A stretch of 64,000 nt of DNA from Miscanthus floridulus (taxonomy: Eukaryota; Streptophyta; Magnoliopsida; Poales; Poaceae). Below the pieces are notes generated by a model. That model did no database searches and was not told where the DNA came from. It was given only the letters and a program-made list of their open reading frames with translations. This document shows positions 1 through 12,108 of the stretch, piece after piece; the first letter of the stretch is position 1, and every line of letters begins with the position of its first letter. The stretch lies in NCBI RefSeq assembly GCF_019320115.1, contig NC_089593.1, forward strand, positions 39,502,675 through 39,566,674. The letters are read 5' to 3'. Position numbers and translations under genes: made by a program.

Positions 1-574
1 GTTTGGCACAAACCGTGCACCTATCTTGCACTAATACTAACACTATCTACAAACGGACCGAAACAAGATTCCACTTAAGCCTCGTCATCTATGAGATCCA
101 TCGGGTGCTTTCAAAATGATTTCAGAGCCTTGTTTGGCACAAACCGTGCACCTATCTTGCACTGATACTAACACTATCTTCAAACGGACCGAAACAAGAT
201 TCCACTTGAGCCTCGTCATCTAGGAGTTCCATCGGGTGCTTCCGAAATGATTTCCGAAACTTGTTTGGCACAAATCGTGCACCTATCTTGCACTGATACT
301 AACACTATCTCCAAACGGACCAAAACAAGATTCCACTTGAGCCTCGTCACCTAGGAGTACCATCAGGTGCGTCCAAAATGATTTTTGATCCTATGGTACG
401 TTTGGCACAGGCCGTGCACCTATCTTGCACTAATAGTAACACTATATCTAAATGGAGTGAAACGAGATTCCACTTGAGCCTCGTCACCTAGGAGTTCTAT
501 CGGGTGCGATCAAAATGATTTCCGAGCCTTGTTTGGAACAAACCGTGCACCTATCTTACAATAATACTAACACT
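1..574 (+). repeat. Diverged satellite monomers at left edge
   Basis: Four monomers and part of a fifth, starting at 1, 132, 263, 400 and 531 (lengths 131, 131, 137, 131). They match 7,713 onward at an offset of 7,712 bp, including the unusual TCTATGAGATCC variant and the CGAAACTT-GTTTGGCACAAATC variant. The match continues beyond this block to about 1,430. This is therefore a fragment of the same old HOR lineage that reappears near 7.7 kb. No gene. Confidence 0.9.
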
Positions 575-3500
575 ATCTCCAAACGGACCAAAATAAGATT
601 CCACTTGAGCCTCATCACCTAAGAGTTCCATCGGGTGCTTCTAAAATGATTTTCGAGTCTTGTTTGGCACAAACCGTGCACCTATCTTGCACTGATACTA
701 ACACTATCTCCAAACGGACCGAAACAAGATTCCACTTGAGCCTCGTCACCTAGGAGTACCATTAGGTGCGTCCAAAATGATTTCTGATCCTATGGTACGT
801 TTGGCACAAACTGTGCACTGATACTAACACTATCTCCAAACGGACCGAAACAAGATTCCACTTGAGCCTCGTCACCAAGGAGTACCATCGAGTGCATCCA
901 AAATGATTTCTGAGCCTATGGTACTTTTGGCACAGACCATGCACCTATCTTGCACTAATACTAACACTATATCCAAACGGACCGAAATGAGATTCCACTT
1001 GAGCCTCGTCACCTAGGAGTTCCATCGAGTGCAGTCAAAATGATTTCCAAGCCTTGTTTGGAACAAACCGTGCACCTGTCTTGCACTAATACTAACACTA
1101 TCTCCAAACAGACTGAAACAAGATTTCACTTGAGCCTCGTCACCTAGGAGTACCATCGGGTGCGTCCAAAATGATTTCTGATCCTATGGTATATTTGGCA
1201 CAAACCATGCACCTATCTTGCACTAATCCTAACACTATATCCAAATGGACCGAAATGAGATTCGACTTGAGCCTCGTCACCTAGGAGTTCTATCGGGTCG
1301 GTCAAAATGATTTCTGAGCCTTGTTTGGAACAAACCGTGCACTTATCTTACACTAATACTAATACTATCTCCAAACGGACAGAAACAAGATTCAATTTGA
1401 GCCTCGTCGCCTAGGAGTTCCATCGGGTGCTTCCGAAATGATTTCTGAGCCTTGTTTGGCACAAACCGTGCACCTATCTTTCATTGATACTAACACTATC
1501 TCCAAATGGACTGAAACAAGATTCCACTTGAGCCTTGTCACCTAGGAGTTCCATCGGGTGCGTCCAAAATGATTTTTGAGCCTATGGTACATTAGGCACA
1601 AACCATGCACCTATCTTGCACTAAAACTAACACTATATCCAAACGGACCGAAATGAGATTTCACTTGAGCCTCGTCACCAAGGAGTTCTATCGGGTGCGG
1701 TCAAAATGATTTCCGAGCCTTGTTTGGAACAAACCGTGCACCTATCTTGCACTAATACTAACACTAACTCCAAACGGACCGAAACAAGATTCCACTTAAG
1801 CCTCGTCATCTAGAGATCCATCGGGTGCTTTCGAAATGATTTCCGAGCCTTGTTTGGCACAAACCGTGCACCTATCTTGCACTGATACTAACACTATCTT
1901 CAAACGGACCGAAACAAGATTCCACTTGTGGCTCGTCATCTAGGAGTTCCATCGGGTGCTTCCGAAATGATTTCCGAAACTTGTTTGGCACAAACCGTGC
2001 ACCTATCTTGCACTGATACTAACACTATCTCCAAACAGACCGAAACAAGATTCCACTGGAGCCTCATCACCTAGGAGTACCATCGGGTGCGTCCAAAATG
2101 ATTTCTGATCCTATGGTACGTTTGGCATAATCTGTGCACCTATCTTGCACTGATACTAACACTATCTCCAAACGGACTGAAACAAGAATTCACTTGAGCC
2201 TTGTCACCTTGGAGTTCTATCGGGTGCGGTCAAAATGATTTCCAAGCCTTGTTTGGAACAAACCGTGCACCTGTCTTGCACTAATACTAACACTACCTCC
2301 AAACGGACTGAAACAAGATTCCACTTGAGCCTCGTCATCTAGGAGTTCCATCGGGTGCTTCCAAAATGATTTCCGAGACTTGTTTGGCACAAACCGTGCA
2401 CCTATCTTGCACTAATACTAACACTATCTCCAAATGGACTAAAACAAGATTCCACTTGAGCCTCGTCACCTAGGAGTACCATCGGGTGTGTCCAAAATGA
2501 TTATTGATCCTATGGTACGTTTGGCACAAACTATGCACCTATCTTGCACTAATCCTAACACTATATCCAAATGGACTTAAATGAGATTCCACTTGAGCCT
2601 CGTCACCTAGGAGTTCTATCAGGTCGGTCAAAATGATTTTCGAGCCTTGTTTGGAACAAACCGTGCACTTATCTTGCACTAATACTAATACTATCTCCAA
2701 ACGGACTGAAACAAGATTCCACTTGAGCCTCATCACCTAGGAGTTCCATCGGGTGCTTCTAAAATGATTTCTGAGCCTTGTTTGGCACAAACCGTGCACC
2801 TATCTTTCATTGATACTAACACTATCTCCAAACGGACTAAAACAAGATTCCACTTGAGCCTCATCACCTAGGAGTTCCATCGGGTGCGTCCAAAACGATT
2901 TATGATCCTATGGTACAATAGGCAGAAACCATGCACCTATCTTGCACTAATACTAATACAATATCTAAACAGACCCAAACAAGATTCCACTTGAGCCTCG
3001 TCACCTAGGAGTTCTATCGGGTGCGGTCAAAATAATTTCTGAGCCTTGTTTGGAACAAACTGTGCACCTATCTTGCAATAATACTAACACTATGTCCAAA
3101 CGGACCGAAACAAGATTCCACTTGAGCCTCGTCCCCTAGGAGTACCATCGGGTGCGTCCAAAACTATTTCTGATCCTATGGTACATTTGGCACAAACCGT
3201 GCACCTATCTTGCACTGATACTAACACTATCTCCAAACGGACCGAAACAAGATTCCACTTGAGCCTCGTCACCTAGGAGTACCATCAGGTGCGTCCAAAA
3301 TGATTTTTGATCCTATGGTACATTTGGCACAAACCATGCACCTATCTTGCACTAATCCTAACACTATATCCAAACGGACCAAAACGAGATTCCACTTGAG
3401 CCTCGTCGCCTAGGAGTTCTATCGGGTGCGGTCAAAATGATTTCCGAGCCTTGTTTGGAACAAACCATGCACTTATCTTGCACTAATACTAATACTATCT

Positions 3501-3627
3501 CCAAACGGACTGAAACAAGATTCCACTTGAGCCTCATCACCTAGGAGTTCCATCGGGTGCTTCTGAAATGATTTCCGAGCCTTGTTTGGCACAAACCGTG
3601 CACCTATCTTTCATTGATACTAACACT
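575..3627 (+). repeat. 3,064-bp HOR duplication, copy 1
   Basis: About 23 monomers forming the first of two tandem units. Landmarks such as the GTTTGGAAC...CACTTATC monomers at 1,323, 2,649 and 3,453 recur exactly 3,064 bp later at 4,387, 5,713 and 6,517. This copy is 11 bp shorter than its partner because of a deletion near 812-820. The start is placed by the copy-2 junction, which lies somewhere in 3,616-3,645, so it is good to about 30 bp. The two copies differ at several bases in some monomers, which makes this duplication older than those at 28-49 kb. Confidence 0.8.
799..924 (+). repeat. 126-bp satellite monomer with 11-bp deletion
   Basis: The next core starts 126 bp after this one instead of 137. 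The text reads CTGTGCACTGATAC where the sister copy (about 3,855-3,890) reads CCGTGCACCTATCTTGCACTGATAC. The missing 11 bp lies between two TGCAC direct repeats, one of which is lost, as expected for replication slippage or short-homology deletion. It is the only such deletion I noticed at this position in the array. Confidence 0.85.
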
Positions 3628-6600
3628 ATCTCCAAACGGACCAAAATAAGATTCCACTTGAGCCTCATCACCTAAGAGTTCCATCGGGTGCTTCTAAAAT
3701 GATTTTCGAGTCTTGTTTGGCACAAACCGTGCACCTATCTTGCACTGATACTAACACTATCTCCAAACGGACCAAAACAAGATTCCACTTGAGCCTCGTC
3801 ACCTAGGAGTACCATTAGGTGCGTCCAAAATGATTTCTGATCCTATGGTACGTTTGGCACAAACCGTGCACCTATCTTGCACTGATACTAACACTATCTC
3901 CAAACGGACCGAAACAAGATTCCACTTGAGCCTCGTCACCAAGGAGTACCATCGAGTGCATCCAAAACGATTTCTGAGCCTATGGTACTTTTGGCACAGA
4001 CCATGCACCTATCTTGCACTAATACTAACACTATATCCAAACGGACCGAAACGAGATTCCACTTGAGCCTCGTCACCTAGGAGTTCTATTGAGTGCAGTC
4101 AAAATGATTTCCAAGCCTTGTTTGGAACAAACCGTGCACCTGTCTTGCACTAATACTAACACTATCTCCAAACGGACTGAAACAAGATTCCACTTGAGCC
4201 TCGTCACCTAGGAGTACCATCGGGTGCGTCCAAAATGATTTCTGATCCTATGGTATGTTTGGCACAAACCGTGCACCTATCTTGCACTAATCCAAACACT
4301 ATATCCAAACGGACTGAAATGAGATTCCACTTGAGCCTCGTCACCTAGGAGTTCTATCGGGTCGGTCGAAATGATTTCCGAGCCTTGTTTGGAACAAACC
4401 GTGCACTTATCTTGCACTAATACTAATACTATCTCCAAACGGATAGAAACAAGATTCCATTTGAGCCTCGTCGCCTAGGAGTTCCATCGGGTGCTTCCGA
4501 AATGATTTCTGAGCCTTGTTTGGCACAAACCGTGCACCTATCTTTCATTGATACTAACACTATCTTCAAACGGACTGAAACAAGATTCCACTTGAGCCTC
4601 GTCACCTAGGAGTTCCATCGGGTGCGTCCAAAACGATTTCTGAGCCTATGGTACATTAGGCACAAACCATGCACCTATCTTGCACTAAAACTAACACTAT
4701 ATCCAAATGGACCAAAATGAGATTTCACTTGAGCCTCGTCACCAAGGAGTTCTATCGGGTGCGGTCAAAATAATTTCCAAGCCTTGTTTGGAACAAACCG
4801 TGCACCTATCTTGCACTAATACTAACACTAACTCCAAACGGACCGAAACAAGATTCCACATATGCCTCGTCATCTAGAGATCCATCGGGTGCTTTCGAAA
4901 TGATTTCCGAGCCTTGTTTGGCACAAACCGTGCACCTATCTTGCACTGATACTAACACTATCTTCAAACGGACCGAAACAAGACTCCACTTGAGCCTCGT
5001 CATCTAGGAGTTCCATCGGGTGCTTCCGAAATGATTTCCGAAACTTGTTTGGCACAAACCGTGCACCTATCTTGCACTGATACTAACACTATCTCCAAAC
5101 AGACTGAAACAAGATTCCACTTGAGCCTCGTCACCTAGGAGTACCATCGGGTGCGTCCAAAATGATTTCTGATCCTATGGTACGTTTGGCATAATCTGTG
5201 CACCTATCTTGCACTGATACTAACACTATCTCCAAACGGACTGAAATAAGAATTCACTTGAGCCTCGTCACCTTGGAGTTCTATCGGGTGCGGTCAAAAT
5301 GATTTCCGAGCCTTGTTTGGAACAAACCGTGCACCTGTCTTGCACTAATACTAACACTACCTCCAAACGGACCGAAACAAGATTCCACTTGAGCCTCGTC
5401 ATCTAGGAGTTCCATTGGGTGCTTCCAAAATGATTTCCGAGACTTGTTTGGCACAAACCGTGCACCTATCTTGCACTAATACTAACACTATCTCCAAATG
5501 GACTAAAACAAGATTCCACTTGAGCCTCGTCACCTAGGAGTACCATCGGGTGTGTCCAAAATGATTATTGATCCTATGGTACGTTTGGCACAAACTGTGC
5601 ACCTATCTTGCACTAATCCTAACACTATATCCAAATGGACTGAAACGAGATTCCACTTGAGCCTCATCACCTAGGAGTTCTATCAGGTCAGTCAAAATGA
5701 TTTTCGAGCCTTGTTTGGAACAAACCGTGCACTTATCTTGCACTAATACTAATACTATCTCCAAACGGACTGAAACAAGATACCACTTGAGCCTCATCAC
5801 CTAGGAGTTCCATCGGGTGCTTCTAAAATGATTTCTGAGCCTTGTTTGGCACAAACCGTGCACCTATCTTTCATTGATACTAACACTATCTTCAAACGGA
5901 CTAAAACAAGATTCCACTTGAGCCTCATCACCTACGAGTTCCATCGGGTGCGTCCAAAACGATTTCTGATCCGATGGTACAATAGGCAGAAACCATGCAC
6001 CTATCTTGCACTAATACTAATATAATATCCAAACAGACCGAAACAAGATTCCACTTGAGCCTCGTCACCTAGGAGTTCTATCGGGTGCGGTCAAAATAAT
6101 TTCTGAGCCTTGTTTGGAACAAACTGTGCACCTGTCTTGCACTAATACTAACACTATGTCCAAACGGACCGAAACAAGATTCCACTTGAGCCTCGTCCCC
6201 TAGGAGTACCATCGGGTGCGTCCAAAACTATTTCTGATCCTATGGTACATTTGGCACAAACCGTGCACCTATCTTGCACTGATACTAACACTATCTCCAA
6301 ACGGACCGAAACAAGATTCCACTTGAGCCTCGTCACCTAGGAGTACCATCGGGTGCGTCCAAAATGATTTTTGATCCTATGGTACATTTGGCACAAACCG
6401 TGCACCTATCTTGCACTAATCCTAACACTATATCCAAACGGACCAAAACGAGATTCCACTTGAGCCTCGTCGCCTAGGAGTTCTATCGGGTGCGGTCAAA
6501 ATGATTTCCGTGCCTTGTTTGGAACAAACCATGCACTTATCTTGCACTAATACTAATACTATCTCCACACGGACTGAAACAAGATTCCACTTGAGCCTCA

Positions 6601-6691
6601 TCACCTAGGAGTTCCATCGGGTGCTTCTGAAATGATTTCCGAGCCTTGTTTGGCACAAACCGTGCACTTATCTTTCATTGATACTAACACT
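3628..6691 (+). repeat. 3,064-bp HOR duplication, copy 2
   Basis: This is the second unit of the tandem pair. It begins where a TTTCATTGATAC monomer passes into a monomer carrying ACCAAAATAAG and CCTAAGAG, a combination found at the matching position near 590 in copy 1. It ends near 6,691, after which the sequence no longer follows a third copy: a CCTAGGAG monomer stands where CCTAAGAG would be expected. It keeps the full-length form of the monomer that lost 11 bp in copy 1. Confidence 0.8.
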
Positions 6692-8242
6692 ATCTCCAAA
6701 CGGACTGAAACAAGATTCCACTTGAGCCTCATCACCTAGGAGTTCCATCGGGTGCGTCCAAAATGATTTCTGATCCTATGGTACATTAGGCACAAACCAA
6801 GCACCTATCTTGCACTAAAACTAACACTATATCCAAACGGACCAAAACAAGATTTCACTTGAGCCTTGTCACCTAGGAGTTCTATCGGGTGCGGTCAAAA
6901 TGATTTCTAAGCCTTGTTTGGAACAAACCGTGCAAATATCTTGCACTAATACTAACACTAACTCCAAATGGACCGAAACAAGATTCCACTTAAGCCTCGT
7001 CATCTACGAGATCCATCGGTTGCTTCCGAAATGATTTCCGAACCTTGTTTGGCACAAACCGTGCACCTATCTTGCTCTGATACTAACACTATCTCCAAAC
7101 AGACCAAACAAGATTCCACTTGAGCCTCGTCATCTAGGAGTACCATCGGGTGCGTCCAAAACGATTTTTGGGCCTATAGTACGTTTAGCACAGGCCATGC
7201 ACCTATCTTGCACTAATACAAACACTATATCTAAACGGACCGAAACGAGATTCCACTTGAGCCTCGTCACCTAGGAGTTCTATCGGGTGCGTTCAAAATA
7301 ATTTCTGAGCCTTGTTTGGAACAAACCATGCACTTATCTTGCACTAATACTAATACTATCTCCAAACAGACTGAAACAAGATTCCACTTGAGCCTCATCG
7401 CCTAGGAGTTCCATCGGGTGCTTCCAAAATGATTTTCGAGCCATGTTTGGCACAAACCGAGTACCTATCTTTCATTGATACTAACACTATCTCCAAACGG
7501 ACTAAAACAAGATTCCACTTGAGCCTCGTCGCCTAGGAGTTCCATCAGGTGCGTCCAAAATAATTTCTGAGCCTATGGTACATTAGGCACAAACCATGCA
7601 CCTATCTTGCACTAAAACTAACACTATATCCAAATGGACCGAAACGAGATTTCACTTGAGCCTCGTCACCAAGGAGTTCTATCGGGTGCGGTCAAAATGA
7701 TTTCTGAGCCTTGTTTGGAACAAACCGTGCACCTATCTTGCACTAATACTAAAACTAACTCCAAACGGACCGAAACAAGATTCCACTTAAGCCTCGTCAT
7801 CTATGAGATCCATCGGGTGCTTTCAAAATGATTTCCGAGCCTTGTTTGGCACAAACCGTGCACCTATCTTGCACTAATACTAACACTATCTTCAAACGGA
7901 CCGAAACAAGATTCCACTTGAGCCTCGTCATCTAGGAGTTCCATCGGGTGCTTCCGAAATGATTTCCGAAACTTGTTTGGCACAAATCGTGCACCTATCT
8001 TGCACTGATACTAACACTATCTCCAAACGGACCAAAACAAGATTCCACTTGAGCCTCGTCACCTAGGAGTGCCATAGAGTGCATCCAAAATGATTTCTAA
8101 GCCTATGGTATGTTTGGCACAAGCCGTGCACCTATCTTGCACTAATAATAACACTATATCTAAATGGACTGAAACAAGTTTCCACTTGAGCCTCGTCACC
8201 TAGGAGTTCTATCGGGTGCGATCAAAATGATTTCCGAGCCTT
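6692..8242 (+). repeat. Mixed satellite monomers between two duplicated blocks
   Basis: About 12 monomers with no clean tandem partner next to them. The block includes the CATCGGTTGCTTCCG monomer near 7,010-7,030, followed by a one-base-short GACCAAACAAG variant near 7,105. That pair recurs near 11,400-11,510, 15,675-15,775 and 17,550-17,645. From 7,713 the sequence matches the window start at an offset of 7,712 bp. No gene, RNA or transposon is visible. Confidence 0.85.
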
Positions 8243-11200
8243 GTTTGGAACAAACCGTGCACCTATCTTACACTAATACTAACACTATCTCCAAATGGAC
8301 CGAAATAAGATTCCACTTGAGCCTCATCACCTAAGAGTTCCATCGGGTGCTTCTGAAATGATTTGTGAGTCTTGTTTGGCACAAACCGTGCACCTATCTT
8401 GCCCTGATACTAACACTATCTCCAAACGGACCGAAACAAGATTCCACTTGAGCCTCATCACCTAGGAGTACCATCAGGTGCATCCAAAATGATTTCTGAT
8501 CCTATGGTACGTTTGGCACAAACCGTGCACCTATCTTGCACTGATACTAACACTATCTCCAAACGGACCGAAACAAGATTCCACTTGAGCCTCGTCACCA
8601 AGGAGTACCATCGAGTGCATCCAAAACGATTTCTGAGCCTATGGTACTTTTGGCACAGACCATGCACCTATCTTGCACTAATACTAACACTATATCCAAA
8701 CGGACTGAAACGAGATTCCACTTGAGCCTCGTCACCTAGGAGTTCTATCGAGTGCAGTCAAAATGATTTCCGAGCCTTGTTTGGAACAAACCGTGCACCT
8801 GTCTTTCACTAATACTAACACTATCTCCAAACGGACTGAAACAAGATTCCACTTGAGCCTCGTCGCCTAGGAGTACCATCAGGTGCGTCCAAAATGATTT
8901 CTGATCCTAGGGTATGTTTGGCACAAACCGTGCACCTATCTTGCACTAATCCTAACACTATATCCAAACGGACCGAAATGAGATTCCACTTGAGCCTCGT
9001 CACCTAGGAGTTCTATCGGGTCGGTCAAAATGATTTCCGAGCCTTGTTTGGAACAAACCGTGCACTTATGTTGCACTAATACTAATACTATCTCCAAACG
9101 GACAGAAACAAGATTCCATTTGAGCCTCGTCGCCTTGGAGTTCCATCGGGTGCTTCTGAAATGATTTCCGAGACTTGTTTGGCACAAATCGTGCACCTAT
9201 CTTGCACTGATACTAACACTATCTCCAAACAGACCGAAACAAGATTCCACTTGAGCCTCGTTACCTAGGAGTACCATCGAGTGCATCCAAAACAATTTCT
9301 GAGCCTATGGTACGTTTGGCACAAGCCATGCACCTATCTTGCACAAATACTAACACTATATCTAAATGGACCGAAATGAGATTCCACTTGAGCCTCGTCA
9401 CCTAGGAGTTCTATCGGGTGCGATCAAAATGATTTCTGAGCCTTGTTTGGAACAAACCGTGCACCTATCTTACACCAATACAAACACTATCTCCAAACAG
9501 ACCGAAATAAGATTCCACTTGAGCCTCATCACCTAAGAGTTCCATCGGGTGCTTCTAAAATGATTTTCGAGTCTTGTTTGGCACAAACCGTGCACGTATC
9601 TTGCACTGATACTAACACTATCTCCAAATGGACCGAAACAAGATTCCACTTGAGCCTCGTCACCTAGGAGTACCATCGAGTGCGTCCAAAATGATTTCTG
9701 AGCCTATGGTATGTTTGGCACAAACCGTGCACCTATCTTGCACTAATCCTAACACTATATCCAAACGGACCGAAACGAGATTCCACTTGAGCCTCGTCAC
9801 CTAGGAGTTCTATCGGGTGTGGTCAAAATGATTTCCGAGCCTTGTTTGGAACAAACCATGCACTTATCTTGCACTATTACTAATACTATCTCCAAACGGA
9901 CTGAAACAAGATTCCACTTGAGCCTCGTCGCCTAGGAGTTCCATCGGGTGCTTCCAAAATGATTTCCGAGCCTTGTTTGGCACAAACCGTGCACCTATCT
10001 TTCATTGATACTAACACTATCTCCAAACGGACTGAAACAAGATTCCACTTGAGCCTCGTCACCTAGGAGTTCCATCGGGTGTGTCCAAAATGATTTCTGA
10101 GCCTATGGTACATTAGGCACAAACCATGCACCTATCTTGCACTAAAACTAACACTATATCCAAACGGACCAAAACGAGATTTCACTTGAGCCTCGTCACC
10201 TAGGAGTTCTATTGGGTGCGGTCAAAATGATTTCTGAGCCATGTTCGGAACAAACCGTGCACCTGTCTTGCACTAATACTAACACTATCTCCAAATGGAC
10301 CGAAACAAGATTCCACTTGAGCCTTGTCACCTAGGAGTACCATCAGGTGCGTCCAAAACGATTTGTGATCATATGGTATGTTTGGCACAAACCGAGCACC
10401 TATCTTGCACTGATACTAACACTATCTCCAAATGGACCGAAACAAGATTCCACTTGAGCCTCGTCATCTAGGAGTACCATCGAGTGCGTCCAAAATGATT
10501 TCTGATCCTATGGTACGTTTGGCACAATCTGTGCACCAATCTTGCACTGATACTAACACTATCTCCAAACGACTGAAACAAGAATTCACTTGAGCCTTGT
10601 CTCCTTGGAGTTCTATCGGGTGCGGTCAAAATGATTTCCAAGCCTTGTTTGGAACAAACCGTGCACCTGCCTTGCACTAATACTGACACTATCTCCAAAC
10701 GGACCGAAACAAGATTCCACTTGAGCCTCGTCACCTAGGAGTACCATCGGGTGTGTCCAAAATGATTTTTGATCCTATGGTACGTTTGGCACAAACTGTG
10801 CACCTATCTTGCACTAATCCTAACACTGTATCCAAACGGACCAAAACGAGATTCCACTTGAGCCTCGTCACCTAGGAGTTCTATCAGGTCGGTCAAAATG
10901 ATTTTTGAGCCTTGTTTGGAACAAACCGTGCACTTATCTTGCACTAATACTATCTCCAAACAGACTGAAACAAGATTCCACTTGAGCCTCATCACCTAGG
11001 AGTTCCATCGGGTGCTTCAAAATGATTTCTGAGCCTTGTTTGGCACAAACTGTGCACCTATCTTTCATTGATACTAACACTATCTCCAAACGGACTGAAA
11101 CAAGATTCCACATGAGCCTCATCACCTAGGAGTTCCATCGGGTGCGTCCAAAACGATTTCTGATCCTATGGTACATTAGGCAGAAACCATGCACCTATCT

Positions 11201-12108
11201 TGCACTAAAACTAACACTATATCGAAACGGACCGAAACGAGTTTTCACTTGAGCCTCGTCACCTAGGAGTTCTATCGGGTGCGGTCAAAATGATTTCTAA
11301 GCCTTGTTTGGAACAAACCGTGCAAATATCTTGCACTAATACTAACACTAACTCCAAACGGACCAAAACAAGATTCCACTCAAGCCTCGTCATCTACGAG
11401 ATCCATCGGTTGCTTCCGAAATGATTTCTGAGCCATGTTTGGCACAAACCGTGCACCTATCTTGCACTGATACTAACACTATCCCCAAACGGACCAAACA
11501 AGATTCCACTTGAGCCTCGTCATCTAGGAGTACCATCGGGTGCGTCCAAAACGATTTCTGAGCCTATAGTATGTTTAGCATAGGCCGTGCATCTATCTTG
11601 TACTAATACTAACACTATATCTAAACGTACCAAAACGAGATTCCACTTGAGCCTTGTCACCTTGGAGTTCTATCGGGTGCGGTCAAAATGATTTCCGAGC
11701 CTTGTTTCGAACAAACCGTGCACCTGTCTTGCACTAATACTAACACTATCTCCAAGCAGACCGAAACAAGATTCAACTTGAGCCTCGTCACCTAGGAGTA
11801 CCATCGGGTGCGTCCAAAACAATTTCTGATCCTATGGTACATTTGGCACAAACCATGTACCTATCTTGCACTAATACTAACACTATCTCCAAACGGACTG
11901 AAACAAGATTCCACTTGAGCCTCGTCACCTAGGAGTTCCATCGGGTGCGCCCAAAATAATTTTTGATCCTATGGTACATTTGGCACAAACCGTGCACCTA
12001 TCTTGCAATAATCCTAACACTATATCCAAACGGGCCAAAATGAGATTCCACTTGAGCCTCGTCACCTAGGAGTTCTATCGGGTGCGATCAAAATGATTTC
12101 CGAGCCTT
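8243..12108 (+). repeat. 3.9-kb HOR block, copy 1 (3,866 bp, about 29 monomers)
   Basis: This is the first copy of a tandem duplication whose second copy starts at 12,109. Matching markers sit 3,866 bp apart at the left side and 4,272 bp apart at the right side. The difference of 406 bp is accounted for by three events in this copy: loss of three monomers (399 bp) near 9,130-9,200, loss of 6 bp near 10,945-10,955, and loss of 1 bp near 11,020. Otherwise the copies differ only at scattered bases. Confidence 0.83.
9046..9314 (+). repeat. Site of a three-monomer (399-bp) deletion
   Basis: In copy 2 (12,912-13,580) a GTTTGGAAC...CACTTATG monomer is followed by a TTTCATTG monomer, a CATTAGGCAC monomer and a further GTTTGGAAC monomer before the CGAAACTT / CTCGTTACC monomer. 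Here the first passes straight into the last, through a hybrid tail (GCTTCTGAAATGATTTCCGAGACTT). The lost length is 131+131+137 = 399 bp, exactly one trimer. This suggests recombination or slippage between aligned monomers. Confidence 0.8.
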
